The translations under genes and the position numbers were made by a program. Positions 27,347 to 35,722 of a stretch of DNA of 64,000 bases are shown here, piece by piece. The notes below the pieces were generated by a model that saw nothing but the letters and a program-made list of their open reading frames with translations, was not told where the DNA came from and ran no database searches. Source of the DNA: JANQOH01 sp965214495 (GTDB lineage Bacteria > Pseudomonadota > Alphaproteobacteria > UBA7887); assembly GCA_965214495.1 (NCBI GenBank), contig OZ243958.1, positions 1,054,001-1,118,000 on the forward strand, given 5' to 3'. Positions within the stretch are counted from its first letter, which is position 1, and the number at the start of each line of letters is the position of its first letter.

Positions 27347-28507
27347 TCAGCGCTGTGTGAGTTTCAGTTCGATCCGCCGGTTGCGACGATAAGCGTCTTC
27401 CGTATCCGCGTCATCGACCGGTTGAAATTCTCCGAAACCGGCGGCCATCAGTCGTTCCGGCGGCACGCCATTGTCGATAAGCGCGCGCGCGACGGTGATC
27501 GCGCGTGCGGTCGAGAGCGCCCAGTTCGACTGAAAACGCGCAGTGTTGATGGGTCGCTTGTCGGTATGACCATCGACACGAAGTACCCATTTGACGTCAT
27601 CGGGAATTTCTTCAGTGATCTGTAGCAATACCGCGGCCAGATCCGCGACCTGCCCCAAACCCGCCTCGCCGAGCTCGTCGGAACCGGACGCAAACAACAC
27701 GCCGGACTGGATGACGAACCGGTCGCCGTCGATACGGACATCGCTGCGCCCCACGAGCACCTCACGCAGCCGCCCGAAAAACACGGAGCGCGCCTGCTGC
27801 AGTTCCTGCACCCTGTTCGCCAGGGCGACGTTGAGTCTGCTGCCGAGGTCGGCGATGCGCACGTCCTGGTCGGCGATCGTCGCTTCGCTGATCTCCAGCG
27901 CGCTCTGGACGGTGGCGAGTTGGGTGCGCAACCGCGCGATCTGGCCGTTCAGCAAACTGATCTGGCGTTGCGCCTCGTCAGACAGGCGGCGTTCCTCGTC
28001 AAGCGCGGCGAGTGAGTCTTCCGCTTCAACGGTGGCGTCATATTGGTCCGCACGTGCCGCTGCCAGCGCCGCCTGGGTTTCGAGGAGTCGAAGCCGGAGC
28101 TCCTCCATATCTTCGGCACCGGCATTGCGCGCCTCGAGCTCTGCCGTCAACTCGTCGCGGCGCCGCTCGAGCGCGTCGAGATCGAGTTGAAGCTGGAGGC
28201 GCTCGCCTCGCAATCGCTCCCGATCCTGGTTGACCGCAGTGAGTTGCGCGCTGATCGTATCCAGATCGTCGCGCTGATCGCGCGCTTGCGCCTGTTCGAT
28301 CGACAACAGGTCTTCAAGCTCGACGATCGCGTTCTTCAGCCCGGCGAGTTCATCCTCGCGACCGGAAAGGACGCGGCCGAGAAAGAACTCTGCGACGACG
28401 AAAATTACCAGCAGGAAGATCAATACCAGAAGCAGCGTCGCGAGCGCATCGACGAAACCGGGCCAAATATCGGCCGAGCGCGTGGCGCGGCGAAACCGTG
28501 TGGCCAT
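27347..28507 (-). CDS. MotB-like peptidoglycan-binding protein with long coiled coil (non-flagellar)
   Basis: 386 residues. Residues 13-40 form one transmembrane helix (IWPGFVDALATLLLVLIF) with Asp20 placed like the proton-carrying Asp of MotB. Residues about 50-240 are heptad-rich coiled coil (RLRGERLQLQLDLDALERRR and similar). The C-terminal OmpA domain binds peptidoglycan (VLRVDGHTDKRPI, FQSNWALSTARAITVARALI, RRNRRIELKL). It follows the MotA/ExbB-like gene by 29 bases. The pair should form a proton-driven stator-like complex spanning the envelope. No flagellar or Tol gene is near, so the output is unknown. Confidence 0.9.
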   Translation of the reverse strand: MATRFRRATRSADIWPGFVDALATLLLVLIFLLVIFVVAEFFLGRVLSGREDELAGLKNAIVELEDLLSIEQAQARDQRDDLDTISAQLTAVNQDRERLRGERLQLQLDLDALERRRDELTAELEARNAGAEDMEELRLRLLETQAALAAARADQYDATVEAEDSLAALDEERRLSDEAQRQISLLNGQIARLRTQLATVQSALEISEATIADQDVRIADLGSRLNVALANRVQELQQARSVFFGRLREVLVGRSDVRIDGDRFVIQSGVLFASGSDELGEAGLGQVADLAAVLLQITEEIPDDVKWVLRVDGHTDKRPINTARFQSNWALSTARAITVARALIDNGVPPERLMAAGFGEFQPVDDADTEDAYRRNRRIELKLTQR

Positions 28508-28536
28508 GACCGGTCAAGCCCGCCGGTGGAGGAGCC

Positions 28537-30045
28537 TCAAGGGCGGCGGTCCCGCCAAACGCCCGGTGGCGCCGGCGGTTGGCCGTCGTTCGTTTCGGGC
28601 AGAGTAGGCTCGCGCCGGACAGGGAGCACAGCGGGCTGCTCTGTGCTCGCGGTATGAGGCGCCCCGGAAGGCGGTGGCGGCGGCGCAGATCTGACCGCCA
28701 TACGGGGTGCCGCCTGCCGGGGAGTCGCCGCCGGACGACGGGGCGCCGCTGCGGGCGCTCTGGGCGGCTCGGCGGTCGGCGGCGTGGACTGCGGCAACGG
28801 CGTCGTGACCTGTGCCGGATTCGTCTCCGTCGCGGCCGACCTGGCCCCGATCGACGCCGGGACGGCTTCGGCCCCGGCGGCCGGCGCCTGCTCCAGCGGT
28901 TGCGACACCGCATGCATCGGCGCGGCAGCAGCGATCACGCGCCCGAGCAGCTTGATCTCGCCCCGCAGTTCGGATGCGAGATAGTTGCGGCTGTTCACCG
29001 TCTCCTCCAGCAAGCGGGCGAGATAGACGTCGAGATTGCGGATATGGCTGCGGGTCGCCTCGTCGAAACCACCAGCGTTCCCGCCACCCTCCGCGAGCCG
29101 TTGCAACACCGGCTTCATATCGAGCTGACTCTCGGCAAGGCGCGCCATCGTATCCTGTTCGGCGCGCATCTGATCGGTCAGTGTGACGAGTTGCTCCGCC
29201 AACCGGGTCGCATGGGCGTTCGACGCCCGGCGTTCTTCCTCGCCGCGCGACAGCGTGCGTTGCAACTCTTCGAGCGAATCCGCCGTCTGTTCCAACAGCG
29301 CCTGAACATAGACGGGAACCGACTGGTCGCCGTCGGCGACTCCGGCGCCGCTCGACAGACGGGTTACGCTGGACAGCCACTCCTCCAGGTCGTTGTAAAA
29401 CTGGTTCTGCGCCTGCCCTGCCTGCAAGTCCAGGAAACCAAGAACCAGCGAACCCGCCAGCCCGAACAACGATGAGGAGAAGGCCGTCCCCATACCGGCC
29501 AACGGCGCTTCCAGGCTGGTCTTGAGGGTGGAGAAAGTGCCGACGATGTTCTCGGGATCGGCGCTCAGGCCGCCGATCACCGTTCCGACGGAACCGACGG
29601 TATCGAGCAGCCCCCAGAAGGTGCCGAGCAGACCGAGAAAGATCAGCAGGCCGATCATGTAACGCGAGATCTCGCGCGATTCGTCGAGCCTGGAACCGAT
29701 GCTGTCGAGCAGCGAGCGGGTTGCCAGCGCCGACAGCGTTACCTTGCCCTTGCGGTCCGCAAGCATTCGCGCCATCGGCGCCAGCAGGCGAAGGCGGCGC
29801 GACGGGGCCGACGCTGTGGCTTCGTCGGCGCGGAAATGCTCGATCCAGCGAACCTCCGGCGACAGGCCCAGAACTTGCCGGAAGGTGAACGCGATGCCGA
29901 GCGCCAACACGCCGAGGATCATGCCGTTCAACGGCGGGTTGGCCATGAAGGCGGAAACCAGTTCGTCGCCGAGAACGCTGACAACGGCGACAACGACCGC
30001 CAGGAACGCGATCATCCGCAGCATGAACCGGCGCGGACTGTTCAT
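28537..30045 (-). CDS. MotA/TolQ/ExbB-type proton channel protein with Pro-rich tail
   Basis: 502 residues. Two N-terminal helices (MLRMIAFLAVVVAVVSVLGD and MILGVLALGIAFTF) precede a cytoplasmic segment. The conserved channel part follows, YMIGLLIFLGLLGTFWGLLD and LEAPLAGMGTAFSSSLFGLA, which matches the MotA/ExbB core. Then comes a coiled cytoplasmic stretch (ADSLEELQRTLSRGEEERRA). The last 120 residues are Pro/Ala-rich and probably disordered. With the MotB-like gene downstream it makes a probable PMF-driven motor unit. The long cytoplasmic tail differs from plain ExbB and MotA proteins and recalls ZorA in layout, but no Zorya effector genes are present. Confidence 0.88.
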   Translation of the reverse strand: MNSPRRFMLRMIAFLAVVVAVVSVLGDELVSAFMANPPLNGMILGVLALGIAFTFRQVLGLSPEVRWIEHFRADEATASAPSRRLRLLAPMARMLADRKGKVTLSALATRSLLDSIGSRLDESREISRYMIGLLIFLGLLGTFWGLLDTVGSVGTVIGGLSADPENIVGTFSTLKTSLEAPLAGMGTAFSSSLFGLAGSLVLGFLDLQAGQAQNQFYNDLEEWLSSVTRLSSGAGVADGDQSVPVYVQALLEQTADSLEELQRTLSRGEEERRASNAHATRLAEQLVTLTDQMRAEQDTMARLAESQLDMKPVLQRLAEGGGNAGGFDEATRSHIRNLDVYLARLLEETVNSRNYLASELRGEIKLLGRVIAAAAPMHAVSQPLEQAPAAGAEAVPASIGARSAATETNPAQVTTPLPQSTPPTAEPPRAPAAAPRRPAATPRQAAPRMAVRSAPPPPPSGAPHTASTEQPAVLPVRREPTLPETNDGQPPAPPGVWRDRRP

Positions 30046-30135
30046 TTCCGACTTCCGTCCGTTGGGGACCGGTCGCGCGCGGAGACCCCGGCTTCGCGCA
30101 CTCGCGTCGGAGCCTCGACGGCGCTACCGGATCGT

Positions 30136-31026
30136 CTATCTGACGCCAACGATATCGACCCGGTCCGACGGACCGTCTTCGTATTTGGCGCCGAGCGCAC
30201 GCACGTCGATGCGGGTCGCGTCGATCCCCGCATCGATCAGATAGGTGCGCACCGACAGCGCGCGCAACAATGACAGGCGCCTGGCCGCGCTCGATGTGAT
30301 GTCGGTCGCGTCGGCATACGCCTTTAACCGGATGCGGAGAGCGGGGTCGGCTTCGAGCGATCCGGCCACGCGGTCCAGCAGCGGCGGTGCAGCGCCCGGG
30401 AGTTCGCTGTCACCACTCCGAAACAGGACGCTGACCGGCACCGTCAACGCTCCGCCGACCTCGACCGCGGTGGAAGCGGCGTCGTTCGGCGCCGGAGCGG
30501 CGGCGAGATCGGGTTCGGGCGGCGGGTCCATTGTCGCGGCGGGAGTCGGCGCCGCGCGCGCCGGCGGTGAGATGTCGGTCGTTTCGGTACCGCCGTTCAT
30601 CGCGGGGACTGCCGGCGCCGGCGGGAGGGAAGGTATCGGACGCGGCGGCGGGGGCGCTTCCGATTCCGGCACGGACGGCAGCGGCGCCGCGTCATCGATC
30701 CCGGCAGCCGCCGGGCGGCGCAGCCGAACCGGCGCCGCAAGTCCGATGACGTGGGATCGCGGCGGCCCAAGTTGCACATCGTAGATGGGAAGACCGTCCG
30801 GGCCGCGCGTGACGGACGACGGGATTTCACGGGACTCCGGTGCGGATTCGAGCGCCTCGAGTACCGAACGATCGACCTCAATGTCCGGCGGAGGGTCGCT
30901 CACCGCACCCGGATCATGCGCCGAAGGCCCGCTTGCCATGACGAAAACGCAGACCGCCGTAACGATAACAGCGGGCGCTTTCCCGAAGCGGCCGGGAGGA
31001 CAGCCCGGGTTTCCGGATAACGTCAT
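30136..31026 (-). CDS. OmpA-domain periplasmic protein with Pro-rich linker
   Basis: 296 residues from ATG at 31026. An N-terminal hydrophobic stretch (APAVIVTAVCVFVMASGPSA) acts as a signal or anchor. A Pro/Ala-rich linker spans about residues 105-190 (PPPPRPIPSLPPAPAVPA). The C-terminal OmpA-like domain reads VSVLFRSGDSELPGAAPPLL, RIRLKAYADATDITSSAARR and ends VDIVGVR. Key peptidoglycan-binding positions are partly changed (YADATD instead of HTD). It lies 90 bases upstream of the MotA-like gene on the same strand and is a candidate outer partner of that complex. Confidence 0.82.
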   Translation of the reverse strand: MTLSGNPGCPPGRFGKAPAVIVTAVCVFVMASGPSAHDPGAVSDPPPDIEVDRSVLEALESAPESREIPSSVTRGPDGLPIYDVQLGPPRSHVIGLAAPVRLRRPAAAGIDDAAPLPSVPESEAPPPPRPIPSLPPAPAVPAMNGGTETTDISPPARAAPTPAATMDPPPEPDLAAAPAPNDAASTAVEVGGALTVPVSVLFRSGDSELPGAAPPLLDRVAGSLEADPALRIRLKAYADATDITSSAARRLSLLRALSVRTYLIDAGIDATRIDVRALGAKYEDGPSDRVDIVGVR

Positions 31027-31133
31027 GGCCTCACGCTTCCAAGCGCCGGGGCCGCCGCTCGGTTCTGTTGTCACACGCGTCAAGCATAGCCGCGCCCGGC
31101 GGCACGAACAACCGCTGCACCTCCAATGGGAAG

Positions 31134-31886
31134 CTAATTCTCTGCGGAAAGTGCTCGCAGCCGGTGAGCCAGTCTGGCCAGCAAGCGACTTTCGGCAGCG
31201 AGGGTCAACGGCGTCTGAACGCCTTCCAGATGCGACAGTTCAGTCAGCGCGCCGGCTTCGCGAAGCAGCAAACCGCTGGCCGCCCGCACCGCCGGGGCCG
31301 CGTTTCCCGCGAAACCGTGGAAGCGGCCGCTGGCTACCCAAGCGAGGTCAAGCGCCGGCGCACCGGTCAACCGCAGCTCCACGGGGCTCACAGCGGCGAC
31401 CAATCGAGCGGGGGACAACCCTTCGAGCGGGGCGAGCGCGACGACGGACGAATCCAGGTCCGCCGCCCTGGCCACCCGAATCCGCCGGTGATTGACGTAG
31501 GCGCCGCCGCCTTTCTCCGCCCAATGGAGCTCGTCGCGCAACGGATCGTAAACGACGCCGGCCACGATTCGGCCACCTTCCCGCGCCGCGATCGCAGTGG
31601 CGAGGTGGGGCACGCCGTGCGCGAGATTTCCCATCCCGTCGATCGGCGCGATCAACCATGCCGGCCCGCCGGCTTCGCCGGTGCCCACCGCATAGTCGGG
31701 TCGGGCTCGCGACAGCCTTTCGACGAGGATCGTCTCGACGCGGCCGGCGGCGCGCTTGACGAACGATCGCGTGCCCTTCCGACTCGCGAGAAGATTTTCG
31801 ATTTCGCCGAAGTCGCGGTTCAGCGCCCGTGCCGCACCGACCGCCGCGCCGGCCATCACGTTCATGATCGCCGAGCGCACGGCCAT
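31134..31886 (-). CDS. Inositol monophosphatase-family protein with degenerate active site
   Basis: 250 residues, slightly short for the family (about 265). The fold is evident from AAGRVETILVERLSRARPDY, GGGAYVNHRRIRVA and SGLLLREAGALTEL. The metal and catalytic motifs are altered. The GEE triad reads GEA (E71, A72), WxxDPxDGT reads WLIAPIDGM (the first Asp is A80), and the distal WDxAAG Asp is replaced, by alignment with Arg201. With at least two of the three metal-site acidic groups lost, phosphatase activity is doubtful. It is 14 bases downstream of efp on the same strand, so co-transcribed. A binding or regulatory role is possible. Confidence 0.85.
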   Translation of the reverse strand: MAVRSAIMNVMAGAAVGAARALNRDFGEIENLLASRKGTRSFVKRAAGRVETILVERLSRARPDYAVGTGEAGGPAWLIAPIDGMGNLAHGVPHLATAIAAREGGRIVAGVVYDPLRDELHWAEKGGGAYVNHRRIRVARAADLDSSVVALAPLEGLSPARLVAAVSPVELRLTGAPALDLAWVASGRFHGFAGNAAPAVRAASGLLLREAGALTELSHLEGVQTPLTLAAESRLLARLAHRLRALSAEN

Positions 31887-31900
31887 AACAGGCGACAGCC

Positions 31901-32467
31901 TCAGGTTTTTGCGCGTTCGGCGTAGCTGCCGTCGGCGGTGTTGACGACGACCCGGGCGCCGGTTTCGACGTGCGGCGGCACCATGATACGCGCGCCGTTC
32001 TCCAAAACCGCCGGCTTGAAGCTCGATGCCGCGGTCTGGCCTTTCACCACCGGTTCGGTCTCGGCCACGATCATGATGACGGTGTCGGCGAGGCGGACTC
32101 CGATCACTTTGCCGTCGAACGTCTCGACCTCGACCTCCATGCCTTCCTGAAGGTACGGTCGGCTGTCGCCGACAAGACCCGCATCCACGGCGATCTGGTC
32201 GTAGGTCTCGCCGTCCATCAGGGTAAGGACGTCGCCTTCGGCGTAGAGATACTGGTATTTCTTCTGTTCAAGCCAGGCGCGTTCGACGGATTCGGCAGCG
32301 CGAAAGCGTTCGTTCAGCTTGGTGCCATCGCGCAGATTCTTCAACTCGACCTGGTTGTAGGCGCCGCCTTTTCCGGGCTGGGTGGCCTGGTTCCTGACCA
32401 CCCTCCACAGGGCGTCCCTGTGCTCGATCACCATGCCCGGGCGAACGGCGTTGCCGTTGATCTTCAT
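31901..32467 (-). CDS. efp: Translation elongation factor P
   Basis: 188 residues, standard length. The KOW-like N-terminal domain starts MKINGNAVRPGMVIEHRDAL, and the modification loop reads QPGKGGAY with K33 at the tip, the lysine type that EpmA beta-lysylates. Domains II and III follow and end with VPPHVETGARVVVNTADGSY. EF-P relieves ribosomes stalled on polyproline. This is notable here because the co-directional MotA-like and OmpA-like proteins downstream are rich in Pro runs. The start is taken at the ATG at 32467; the longer frame upstream lacks homology. Confidence 0.97.
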   Translation of the reverse strand: MKINGNAVRPGMVIEHRDALWRVVRNQATQPGKGGAYNQVELKNLRDGTKLNERFRAAESVERAWLEQKKYQYLYAEGDVLTLMDGETYDQIAVDAGLVGDSRPYLQEGMEVEVETFDGKVIGVRLADTVIMIVAETEPVVKGQTAASSFKPAVLENGARIMVPPHVETGARVVVNTADGSYAERAKT

Positions 32468-32530
32468 AGCAGCGTTCCGTCCGTCTCGAGTCGGGGCGCG
32501 GACGCTATCATTCCGGCGCAGGCGGTGCAA

Positions 32531-33175
32531 TCAGCCGTGCGCCGCGATGGCGCGGCCGAAGGCCCGAACCGCCGCAGCAGCGCCTTCCGGATGATCCCAC
32601 ACGGCGGAAACCACGGCGAGAAAATCGGCGCCCGCTTCTACCGGGCCGCCGCAATTCTCCGGCGTGATGCCGCCGATGGCCACGCAAGGCACGGTCACCA
32701 TGTCGCGCCACCAGCGGAGAATCGCGACATCGGCGCGCGCGCGCGGTCGTTTCGTAGCGGTCGGGAAGAAGGCGCCGAAAGCGACGTAGTCCGCGCCGGC
32801 TTCCGCCGCCTCGAGTCCGCGGTGCCGGGAGTCGTAGCAACTAACGCCGACGATAGCATCGGCGCCCACCGCGGCACGCGCCGCGGCATAATTGCCGTCG
32901 TCGGCGCCGATATGCACGCCGTCAGCGCCGACGGCGGCGGCGGTCGCCGGGCGGTCGTTGACGATGAACGCCACATCGCGCGCATGGCAGACCGGTATCA
33001 GGCGGTCGGCGGCGCGCCGCAACGCATCGTCGGGCGCGTCCTTCCAACGCAGTTGCACGCACGCCACGTCACCGGCGTCGAGCGCGGCAGCGAGCGTCTC
33101 GGCGAATGCTCGAGTGTCGATGCGCGGCGTGCTCGGGGTGATCAGATAAAGTCGGCAACGTTCTTCAGTGTTCAC
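32531..33175 (-). CDS. thiE: Thiamine-phosphate synthase
   Basis: 214 residues in the expected TIM-barrel family. Motifs are VACVQLRWKD, FIVNDRPATA, GADGVHIGADD, GVSCYDSRH, DYVAFGAFFPTATK and VAIGGITPENC. It joins hydroxymethylpyrimidine pyrophosphate with the thiazole phosphate to give thiamine phosphate. Its ATG overlaps the stop of the aldolase gene by four bases (ATGA), so it is translated with that gene. This links cofactor supply to a cluster that includes the thiamine-diphosphate enzyme transketolase. No TPP riboswitch is visible inside the operon. Confidence 0.94.
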   Translation of the reverse strand: MNTEERCRLYLITPSTPRIDTRAFAETLAAALDAGDVACVQLRWKDAPDDALRRAADRLIPVCHARDVAFIVNDRPATAAAVGADGVHIGADDGNYAAARAAVGADAIVGVSCYDSRHRGLEAAEAGADYVAFGAFFPTATKRPRARADVAILRWWRDMVTVPCVAIGGITPENCGGPVEAGADFLAVVSAVWDHPEGAAAAVRAFGRAIAAHG

Positions 33176-34092
33176 GCCCTGCCCCGATAGATATCGATGA
33201 TCGTGTCGAGCATCGCCAGAGCTTCCTCGCGCGGACGCTGGAACGTGTTACGCCCGATGATGGACCCTGTCCCGCCGCCATCGCGGACGGCGCGGATTTC
33301 GTCGAACAGCCCTTCCGTCCCTTTCGCCGAACCACCGGAGAACACCACGAGGCGGCGTCCGTTGAACGCCGACTGGACGACGTGCGCGACGCGGGCCGCG
33401 AGGGTCGAAACGTCGATCTCGTGTTCCCTGTACACCTTACGCGCCTCGTCTTGCTCGATATGGTCGGTTGGCGGCTTGACCTTTATGATATGCGCACCGA
33501 GCAGGGCGGCGATCTGCGCGGCATAGGCGCAGACGTCGATCGCGGTCTCGCCGGCTTTCGAAAGCCTGCCGCCACGCGGATACGACCATACGACCACGGC
33601 GAGCCCCACCGCCTTCGCTTCTTCGGCGAGCGCGCGCAATTCCTCGATCATCTCGAACTGATCTTCCGAGGCAGGATAGACGGTGAAGCCGATCGCCGCG
33701 CATCCCAAACGCAGTGCATCGGCCACCGACGCCGTGACCGCCTGATCCTTGAGGACCGAATGGCTGTTGGCGCTGTTGACCTTGAGGATCGTCGGCACGG
33801 CCCCGGCGAAGGTGCCGGCGCCGGCCTCCAGCATTCCGAGCGGCGCCGCATAGGCGCTAAGCCCGGCGTCGATCGCGAGCCGATAGTGGTAGTGCGGGTC
33901 GTAGGCCGGCGGGTTAGGCGCGAAGCTGCGCGCCGGCCCGTGCTCGAAGCCCTGATCGACCGGCAAGATGACCAGGCGTCCGCTGCCGCCAAGCCGGCCG
34001 TGCATAAGGATACGGGCGAGATTTGCCTTGGTCCCCGGGCAATCGCTTTCGTAGTTGCCGAGGATGCTCCGCACTTTCTGCGTGATTCTCAT
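33172..34092 (-). CDS. Class I fructose-bisphosphate aldolase (DhnA/FbaB type)
   Basis: 306 residues. ILPVDQGFEHGP near residue 42 and the Schiff-base lysine in HIIKVKPP (K204) are diagnostic of the archaeal/DhnA class I type, unrelated to the metal-dependent class II enzyme. VVFSGGSAKGTEG and GSIIGRNTFQRPREEA form the phosphate site. The reaction splits fructose 1,6-bisphosphate to dihydroxyacetone phosphate and glyceraldehyde 3-phosphate, reversibly. It overlaps its upstream and downstream neighbours by four bases each, deep inside the tkt-gap-pgk operon. Confidence 0.94.
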   Translation of the reverse strand: MRITQKVRSILGNYESDCPGTKANLARILMHGRLGGSGRLVILPVDQGFEHGPARSFAPNPPAYDPHYHYRLAIDAGLSAYAAPLGMLEAGAGTFAGAVPTILKVNSANSHSVLKDQAVTASVADALRLGCAAIGFTVYPASEDQFEMIEELRALAEEAKAVGLAVVVWSYPRGGRLSKAGETAIDVCAYAAQIAALLGAHIIKVKPPTDHIEQDEARKVYREHEIDVSTLAARVAHVVQSAFNGRRLVVFSGGSAKGTEGLFDEIRAVRDGGGTGSIIGRNTFQRPREEALAMLDTIIDIYRGRA

Positions 34093-34529
34093 GTTTCCCT
34101 CCCCTCCCCACCGCCCCCGGGGCTTCCGCGGTCCGGCCGTCCGGCGAGCCAGGCGCGCACTCGCGCCGCGGCGTCGTCATTGGGTTGCAAGATCAGGCTG
34201 GGCATCTCCGGTGGTTCGATCAGGGAAGCGCCGGCCTGTTCGGCGATTTCGGCCAGCTTCCGGCGCACCGCCGGGCGGCCCGCGAAAGCGATGTTCTTCC
34301 ACCCCGAGCGCAGGCCGGCCATCACCGTCCCCGCGTCCGCGCCGCAGTCGAGCACCACTTCGCAAGCGCCGCGCCCGACCTGCGGCAGGCCGAGAACGCC
34401 GTATCCCGCGACCAACCACGGTGCGGTGAAGATACGCAAAGGCTTTCCGACCGCCAGCCCGGCGGTTACCGCGGCCTCGATCTGGTCGGGCGATTGCGCG
34501 ATCACACTCGGCAGCGCGGCGTCAACCAT
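34089..34529 (-). CDS. Conserved-looking hypothetical protein between pgk and the aldolase gene
   Basis: 146 residues. No family is recognised. The sequence is globular (alternating strand and helix: LRIFTAPWLVAGYGVLGLPQ, CEVVLDCGADAGTVMAGLRS, NIAFAGRPAVRRKLAEIAEQ), with a low-complexity Gly-rich tail. It overlaps pgk by eight bases and the aldolase start by four, so it is surely translated as part of the operon. The composition recalls a Rossmann-like or response-regulator-like scaffold without catalytic motifs. A regulatory or assembly role for the carbon enzymes is conceivable but unsupported. Confidence 0.8.
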   Translation of the reverse strand: MVDAALPSVIAQSPDQIEAAVTAGLAVGKPLRIFTAPWLVAGYGVLGLPQVGRGACEVVLDCGADAGTVMAGLRSGWKNIAFAGRPAVRRKLAEIAEQAGASLIEPPEMPSLILQPNDDAAARVRAWLAGRPDRGSPGGGGEGRET

Positions 34530-35715
34530 CGGCGGACAAGGCGGCGACGCCCGGCAGAACCTTCCCTTCTAGCCAGGCGAGAAACGCCCCGCCGGCCACA
34601 GATACGTAGCTGAACCCGTCCACAGCCCCGGCGTGGGCGAGCGCAGCGACCGTGTCGCCGCCGCCCGCGACACTGGTCAGGCCGCCGGCGCGGGTCATAG
34701 CGGCCGCCGTGCGCGCCACCGCCACCGTTGCGCGGTCGAACGGCGGCGCCTCGAACAACCCCAGAGGGCCGTTCCACAACAGGGTCCGGCACGCGGGGAT
34801 ACGGTTGCCAATGAGGTCCGCCGTTACCGGGCCGACATCGAGGATCGCGCGATCCGCGGGGACCGAGTCGACATCCACGATCGCCGGTTCGCCGGACGGC
34901 GATTCGGCGACCACGGCATCGACGGGCAGAACGATTTCGCATCCCGCCGTCGCGGCCCTGGCGAGCAGGCAGCGGGCAGTGTCGAGCATATGGGCTTCGT
35001 GGAGCGATCGGCCGACCTGCCTGCCGCGCGCGGCGAGAAAGGTGTTGGCCATGGCGCCGCCGATCGCGAGCACATCGACCCTGGCGATCAGATTGCCGAG
35101 CAGATGAAGCTTGGTAGAGACCTTGGCGCCGCCCACCACCGCCATGACCGGGCGCACCGGGTCTTCGAGCACCGATTCGAGCGCCTCGATCTCCGCCATC
35201 ATCGCCGGCCCGGCGGCGCATGGCAGCAATTTCGGCAGGCCGACCGTCGAGGCGTGCGCCCGATGCGAGACGGAGAACGCATCGTTGACATACACCTCGC
35301 CGGACCGGGCCAGCGCAGCCGCGAATGCAGGATCGTTCCCAGTCTCCCCCGCATGAAAACGCAGATTCTCGAACAACGCGGTCTCGCCAGGTCGCAGCGA
35401 CCTGGCGAGACGTCTCGGCCCGTCACCCACGCAATCGGCGCCGAACGCCACGTCGGCGCGCAGCGCCGCCGCCAGCGGCCCTGCAAGGAAACCCACCGAA
35501 AAAATTTCTTCCCGGCCCTCCGGCCGCCCGAAATGGGTGAGGATGACGGTGCGCGCGCCGCGTTCCGACAGTGTCCGCAACGTCGGGACCGCGTGTTCGA
35601 GCCGGGTCATGTCGGTGATCCGGCCGTCTTCATCGACCGGCAGATTGAGGTCGAGACGCAACAGCACCCGGCGGCTGTCGACGTCGAGGTCGGCGAGCCG
35701 CGGCAAGGCGTTCAT
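34522..35715 (-). CDS. pgk: Phosphoglycerate kinase
   Basis: 397 residues, usual length. The N-lobe has VLLRLDLNLPVDEDGRITD and the substrate-binding THFGRPEG. GGAKVSTKLHLLGNLI and LWNGPLGLFE follow, and the nucleotide-binding GGGDTVAAL is near the C-terminus. It interconverts 1,3-bisphosphoglycerate and ADP with 3-phosphoglycerate and ATP. It follows gap by seven bases. Used in either glycolysis or gluconeogenesis and, if Rubisco exists elsewhere, the Calvin cycle. Confidence 0.97.
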   Translation of the reverse strand: MNALPRLADLDVDSRRVLLRLDLNLPVDEDGRITDMTRLEHAVPTLRTLSERGARTVILTHFGRPEGREEIFSVGFLAGPLAAALRADVAFGADCVGDGPRRLARSLRPGETALFENLRFHAGETGNDPAFAAALARSGEVYVNDAFSVSHRAHASTVGLPKLLPCAAGPAMMAEIEALESVLEDPVRPVMAVVGGAKVSTKLHLLGNLIARVDVLAIGGAMANTFLAARGRQVGRSLHEAHMLDTARCLLARAATAGCEIVLPVDAVVAESPSGEPAIVDVDSVPADRAILDVGPVTADLIGNRIPACRTLLWNGPLGLFEAPPFDRATVAVARTAAAMTRAGGLTSVAGGGDTVAALAHAGAVDGFSYVSVAGGAFLAWLEGKVLPGVAALSADG

Positions 35716-35722
35716 CGCGGGC

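Noticed and set aside
27347..30045. MotA-like and MotB-like pair as a Zorya (ZorAB) defence system.
   Set aside because: The two subunits match in layout, but no ZorC, ZorD or ZorE effector is present and the pair sits among housekeeping genes (efp, thiE, glycolysis). It is better read as a chromosomal envelope motor of unknown role.
32531..33175. TPP riboswitch controlling thiE.
   Set aside because: thiE overlaps the aldolase gene by four bases with no leader, so no riboswitch can be placed in front of it.
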